Shown here piece by piece: positions 60,537 through 64,000 of a stretch of 64,000 nucleotides of DNA. The position numbers and the translations under genes were made by a program. The DNA is from Altibacter sp. (GTDB lineage: Bacteria > Bacteroidota > Bacteroidia > Flavobacteriales > Flavobacteriaceae). The stretch is taken from contig NZ_JAIOHK010000026.1 of NCBI RefSeq assembly GCF_019913785.1, positions 54,340 through 118,339 of the forward strand, given 5' to 3'. The notes under the pieces are model-generated. The model was not told where the DNA came from and made no database searches. It saw only the letters and a list, made by a program, of their open reading frames with translations. Within the stretch, counting starts at the first letter, position 1; each line of letters starts with the position of its first letter.

Positions 60537-61913
60537 ATGAGTAAATACGATATTATAGTGTTAGGGAGTGGCCCAGGGGGCTATGTCACAGCAATTAGAG
60601 CTTCACAACTAGGCTTTAAAACGGCTGTTGTTGAAAAAGAAAATTTAGGTGGTGTATGTCTGAACTGGGGTTGCATTCCTACGAAAGCACTGTTAAAAAG
60701 TGCAGAGGTTTTTAAATATTTACAGCATGCCGAGGACTATGGCCTTACTGTTAAGGGAGCCGATAAGGACTTCGGTAAAGTGATAGATCGCAGTCGAGGG
60801 GTTGCAGATGGCATGAGCAAAGGAGTGCAGTTTTTGATGAAAAAAAATAAGATTGATGTCATTAATGGCTTCGGAAAAATAAAACCCGGCAAGAAAGTAG
60901 AAGTAGACGGAAAGGAATATACAGCAGACCATATTATAATTGCCACTGGTGCGCGTTCACGCGAGTTACCCAATTTGAAGCAGGATGGAAAAAAGGTGAT
61001 TGGTTATCGTGAGGCCATGTCTCTGAAAACACAACCCAAAAGCATGATTGTAGTGGGTAGTGGCGCCATAGGAGTTGAATTTGCACATTTTTACAACGCA
61101 ATGGGGACGGCAGTAACCATAGTAGAATTCTTACCCAATTTAGTGCCCTTAGAAGACGAAGACGTTTCAAAACAATTTGAAAAATCCTTCAAAAAAGCAG
61201 GTATAAAAGTGATGACATCTTCTTCCGTAGAAAAATTAGATACTTCAGGAAAACTTGTTAAAGCGACTGTAAAAACGCAAAAGGGAGAAGAAGTACTTGA
61301 AGCAGAGGTAGTGCTTTCGGCAGTTGGAATTTCATCGAACCTTCAAGATATCGGACTAGAGGACGTAGGAATTGTAGTAGATAAAGACAAGATCATGGTA
61401 AATGACTGGTACCAAACAAACATACCCGGCTATTATGCCATAGGAGATGTGGTTCCAGGCCCTGCTTTGGCTCACGTTGCTTCGGCCGAAGGAATTACCT
61501 GTGTAGAAAAGATTGCCGGGATGCACATAGAACCTATCGATTATGGAAATATTCCAGGATGTACCTATGCGACCCCTGAAATTGCAAGTGTTGGTATGAC
61601 CGAAAAACAGGCGAAGGAAGCCGGATACGACTTAAAAGTTGGAAAGTTTCCCTTTTCAGCAAATGGAAAGGCCAGTGCCGCCGGAACTACAGATGGCTTT
61701 GTAAAGGTAATCTTCGATGCCAAATATGGCGAATGGCTCGGCTGCCATATGATTGGTGCCGGAGTGACCGATATGATTGCTGAAGCCGTTTTAGGACGTA
61801 AATTGGAAACTACAGGTCATGAAGTATTAAAAACCATTCATCCACACCCAACTATGAGTGAGGCCGTTATGGAAGCTGTTGCCGATGCCTATGGCGAAGT
61901 GATACATTTATAG
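60537..61913 (+). CDS. lpdA: Dihydrolipoyl dehydrogenase
   Basis: IIVLGSGPGGYVTAIRASQLGFKTAVVEKENLGGVCLNWGCIPTKALL; HIHPHPTMSEAVMEA-type C-term (TIHPHPTMSEAVMEAVADAYG). Confidence 0.96.
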   Translation: MSKYDIIVLGSGPGGYVTAIRASQLGFKTAVVEKENLGGVCLNWGCIPTKALLKSAEVFKYLQHAEDYGLTVKGADKDFGKVIDRSRGVADGMSKGVQFLMKKNKIDVINGFGKIKPGKKVEVDGKEYTADHIIIATGARSRELPNLKQDGKKVIGYREAMSLKTQPKSMIVVGSGAIGVEFAHFYNAMGTAVTIVEFLPNLVPLEDEDVSKQFEKSFKKAGIKVMTSSSVEKLDTSGKLVKATVKTQKGEEVLEAEVVLSAVGISSNLQDIGLEDVGIVVDKDKIMVNDWYQTNIPGYYAIGDVVPGPALAHVASAEGITCVEKIAGMHIEPIDYGNIPGCTYATPEIASVGMTEKQAKEAGYDLKVGKFPFSANGKASAAGTTDGFVKVIFDAKYGEWLGCHMIGAGVTDMIAEAVLGRKLETTGHEVLKTIHPHPTMSEAVMEAVADAYGEVIHL

Positions 61914-61933
61914 AAATATATTTTTGTAATATA

Positions 61934-61968
61934 ACAAGCGCTTTAAGAAATTGAAGCGCTTTTTTTAT
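61934..61968. terminator. Bidirectional intrinsic terminator
   Basis: aagcgctttaagaaattgaagcgctttttttatt. Confidence 0.8.
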
Positions 61969-62387
61969 TCAGAAGCCAGAAAGCTTTGAAGCGCTAGTTC
62001 ATAACTCTGCAGTCCGAAGCCTAGGATAATGCCTTTGGCATTAGGAGAAATAAATGAGCTATGCCGAAACTCCTCACGAGCAAAGGTGTTCGAGATATGA
62101 ACCTCCACCACAGGAGTTGTAATTGCTTTTACCACATCCCCTATTCCTACGGAAGTATGTGTATAGGCAGCTGCATTCAGAATAATACCGTCATAACTAT
62201 AACCCACTTCTTGTAATTTGTCGATTAATACACCCTCAATATTGGATTGAAAATGTTCTAAATGAACGCTTTCATATTTTTTTTGAATCCGATCGAAAAA
62301 ATCATGAAATGATTCGTCACCGTATATGTCATTCTCCCGCTTTCCGAGTAAGTTCAAATTGGGACCGTTAATGATGATGATCTTCAT
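61965..62387 (-). CDS. aroQ: Type II 3-dehydroquinate dehydratase
   Basis: MKIIIINGPNLNLLGKRENDIYG; SNIEGVLIDKLQEVGYSYDGIILNAAAYTHTSVGIGDVV; VEVHISNTFAREEFRHSSFI. Start at 62387. Confidence 0.95.
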   Translation of the reverse strand: MKIIIINGPNLNLLGKRENDIYGDESFHDFFDRIQKKYESVHLEHFQSNIEGVLIDKLQEVGYSYDGIILNAAAYTHTSVGIGDVVKAITTPVVEVHISNTFAREEFRHSSFISPNAKGIILGFGLQSYELALQSFLASE

Positions 62388-62397
62388 GTTTAAATTT

Positions 62398-63021
62398 CTA
62401 AAAATTATAACCCATAGAAAGCTGAGCGTTTCTATTCTGGACTTTACTATTTGGAAAAACACTTGTTATTCCAAAAATATATCTTCCTTGAATAAAAACA
62501 TGAGAACTCAATTTTAGCTGAACTCCTACAGCAATTCCCAGTTCTAACGTGTTAATATCTTGGGTTTGTTCAAACGGTGTTGGATCATTCAATTCGGCAT
62601 TGTGCTTATATTTTAAAACATTCTTCGCATCAATATTAAACCCAAATTGGGGCCCAAACTGAAGCCCGAAATTAGGCACAACTGCATATGTCCCTAAGAT
62701 GGGTAGATTCAAATAATCCAAGTGATTTATTATTTCGAAAACAATTATTTCGTTATTGGTAGGCTCACGCACCTCTATCTCACCGTAATTAAATCCCTGT
62801 CTGGAATAGGTCAACTCAGGGGTAACCGAAAATTTTTCAGAAATCTCATAGGAAGTTACAATACCAAAATGAAATCCAACTTTCGATTTGGAAATGTCTA
62901 CAACCCAACCAGCCACATCGGTATAGTTTCCACCGGCCTTAATGCCAAAACCTATTTTTTTCTGGGCTACAGCATGGCTTGCAAAAATAAAAACCATAAT
63001 TATCAGGACTTTCTTTAGCAT
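62398..63021 (-). CDS. Outer-membrane beta-barrel protein (PorT-like family)
   Basis: Signal peptide; FGIKAGGNYTDVAGW..., FHFGIVTSYEISEKFSVTPELTYSRQGFNYG, terminal QLSMGYNF. Confidence 0.83.
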   Translation of the reverse strand: MLKKVLIIMVFIFASHAVAQKKIGFGIKAGGNYTDVAGWVVDISKSKVGFHFGIVTSYEISEKFSVTPELTYSRQGFNYGEIEVREPTNNEIIVFEIINHLDYLNLPILGTYAVVPNFGLQFGPQFGFNIDAKNVLKYKHNAELNDPTPFEQTQDINTLELGIAVGVQLKLSSHVFIQGRYIFGITSVFPNSKVQNRNAQLSMGYNF

Positions 63022-63227
63022 AAGTTAAAATTAGTTTGAATTTGAAAAATAGAATAAATTTCTAAACTATATCACGTAAAAGTTAAAAAAAACGGAAGCT
63101 TTTGCCTCCATTTTTATATAATATAGAAACAGCAAATAATAACCAGCGTATTTTTTGTCATAAGTAGAGTTTTAAATTAAGCTGAAAAACAGAAAAAGTT
63201 TATTAGCTATTGCATTCTAATTAATAA

Positions 63228-63260
63228 AAAAAGCGGAAACATTTGTCTCCGCTTTTAAAT
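63228..63260 (-). terminator. Intrinsic terminator
   Basis: Minus strand AAAAGCGGAGACAAATGTTTCCGCTTTTTTT. Confidence 0.7.
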
Positions 63261-63275
63261 CATTACATAAAATTA

Positions 63276-63854
63276 TTAAATTGAAAATCCTGCAGATACT
63301 TGAAATACATTATTCTGATTTGAATACGTATATCCAGAAACATCATTTATATCGGTAATTCCTTTATTATAGCGTAAACTAAAAAATACCCCCATTGGCA
63401 ATCGATAGGTTGCGCCTATTCCAATAGCAATATCAGTACTCTTATAGGAATCTTTTACATCAACACCCGATTGATCCGCTTTAATTAATACGCCAATTAC
63501 AGGCCCTAATTCTCCGCTAAGTCCTTCGATGATATGATATTTACCCATTATTGGAAAGTTTACATAATCCAATTGTATGTCACCGGCTCCTGTAAAATCC
63601 CAATTACTTCCTTGGGATGAATAAAGAATTTCTGGTTGCACGGAAATCTTTTCAGTTATAGGTACTTCTACTAAACCTCCAACATGAAAACTTACTCTAG
63701 AACCAAAACTACCAAAGCCTCCACCAAGATAGGCATCACCTCCAATAGAAGCGACATTCACACCTGCTTTGGCTCCAAAATGAACTTCACCCTGTGCAAA
63801 TGAAGTTGATACAGTTGAAACTGCAATTGCAGCTAATAAAATTAATTTTTTCAT
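63276..63854 (-). CDS. Outer-membrane beta-barrel protein (PorT-like family), paralogue of 62398..63021
   Basis: MKKLILLAAIAVSTVSTSFAQ; FGAKAGVNVASIGG..., FHVGGLVEVPITEKISVQPEILYSSQGSNWD, terminal FQVSAGFSI. Confidence 0.85.
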   Translation of the reverse strand: MKKLILLAAIAVSTVSTSFAQGEVHFGAKAGVNVASIGGDAYLGGGFGSFGSRVSFHVGGLVEVPITEKISVQPEILYSSQGSNWDFTGAGDIQLDYVNFPIMGKYHIIEGLSGELGPVIGVLIKADQSGVDVKDSYKSTDIAIGIGATYRLPMGVFFSLRYNKGITDINDVSGYTYSNQNNVFQVSAGFSI

Positions 63855-64000
63855 AATTAAGTGTTTTGTTAGACACGTAAATGTATAAAAAAAAACGGCA
63901 TGTCTCTGTATAGCAATAATTTAATTCATAAAAAAGAAAATATCAGTTTCGGCTCGAATATCTTTAGTATTCAATCTTAATTAAAGAACCATCCAACCGA

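Overview
The window is a gene-dense chromosomal segment from a Bacteroidota bacterium, most likely Flavobacteriaceae. Supporting signs are canonical TAnnTTTG/-33 TTG promoters, PorQ, GIN-domain (DUF2807) proteins, DUF4126, DUF3822 and DUF6252-like proteins. It holds three minus-strand tRNAs (Arg, Pro, Ser), a minus-strand RNase P RNA, and about 50 credible CDSs. Most are housekeeping genes: gyrA, clpC, hutH, gcvT, prc, yebC, rsmD, dnaX, miaE, ppk/ppx, pdxH, rnz, pyrB, pyrR, rpsA, cmk, porQ, lon, msrB x2, lpd, aroQ. I see no CRISPR array, transposase, prophage or recognisable defence island. The observations most worth a second look are: (i) an in-frame fusion of a KdsB-type CMP-Kdo synthetase to a KdnB-like iron alcohol dehydrogenase, suggesting 8-amino-Kdo metabolism; (ii) a 10-A homopolymer in dnaX just after the clamp-loader core, where slippage in either direction gives an almost immediate stop (a possible gamma/tau switch); (iii) a secreted 912-aa protein with 15-aa repeats nested in a ~558-bp higher-order repeat and capped by a C1q-like domain; (iv) a sigma-factor / putative anti-sigma / two beta-helix-like proteins operon; (v) two distant paralogues of a small SpoIIAA-like family, one of which overlaps the 3' end of rnpB antisense. 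All calls come from reading sequence and translations only; no database search was run.
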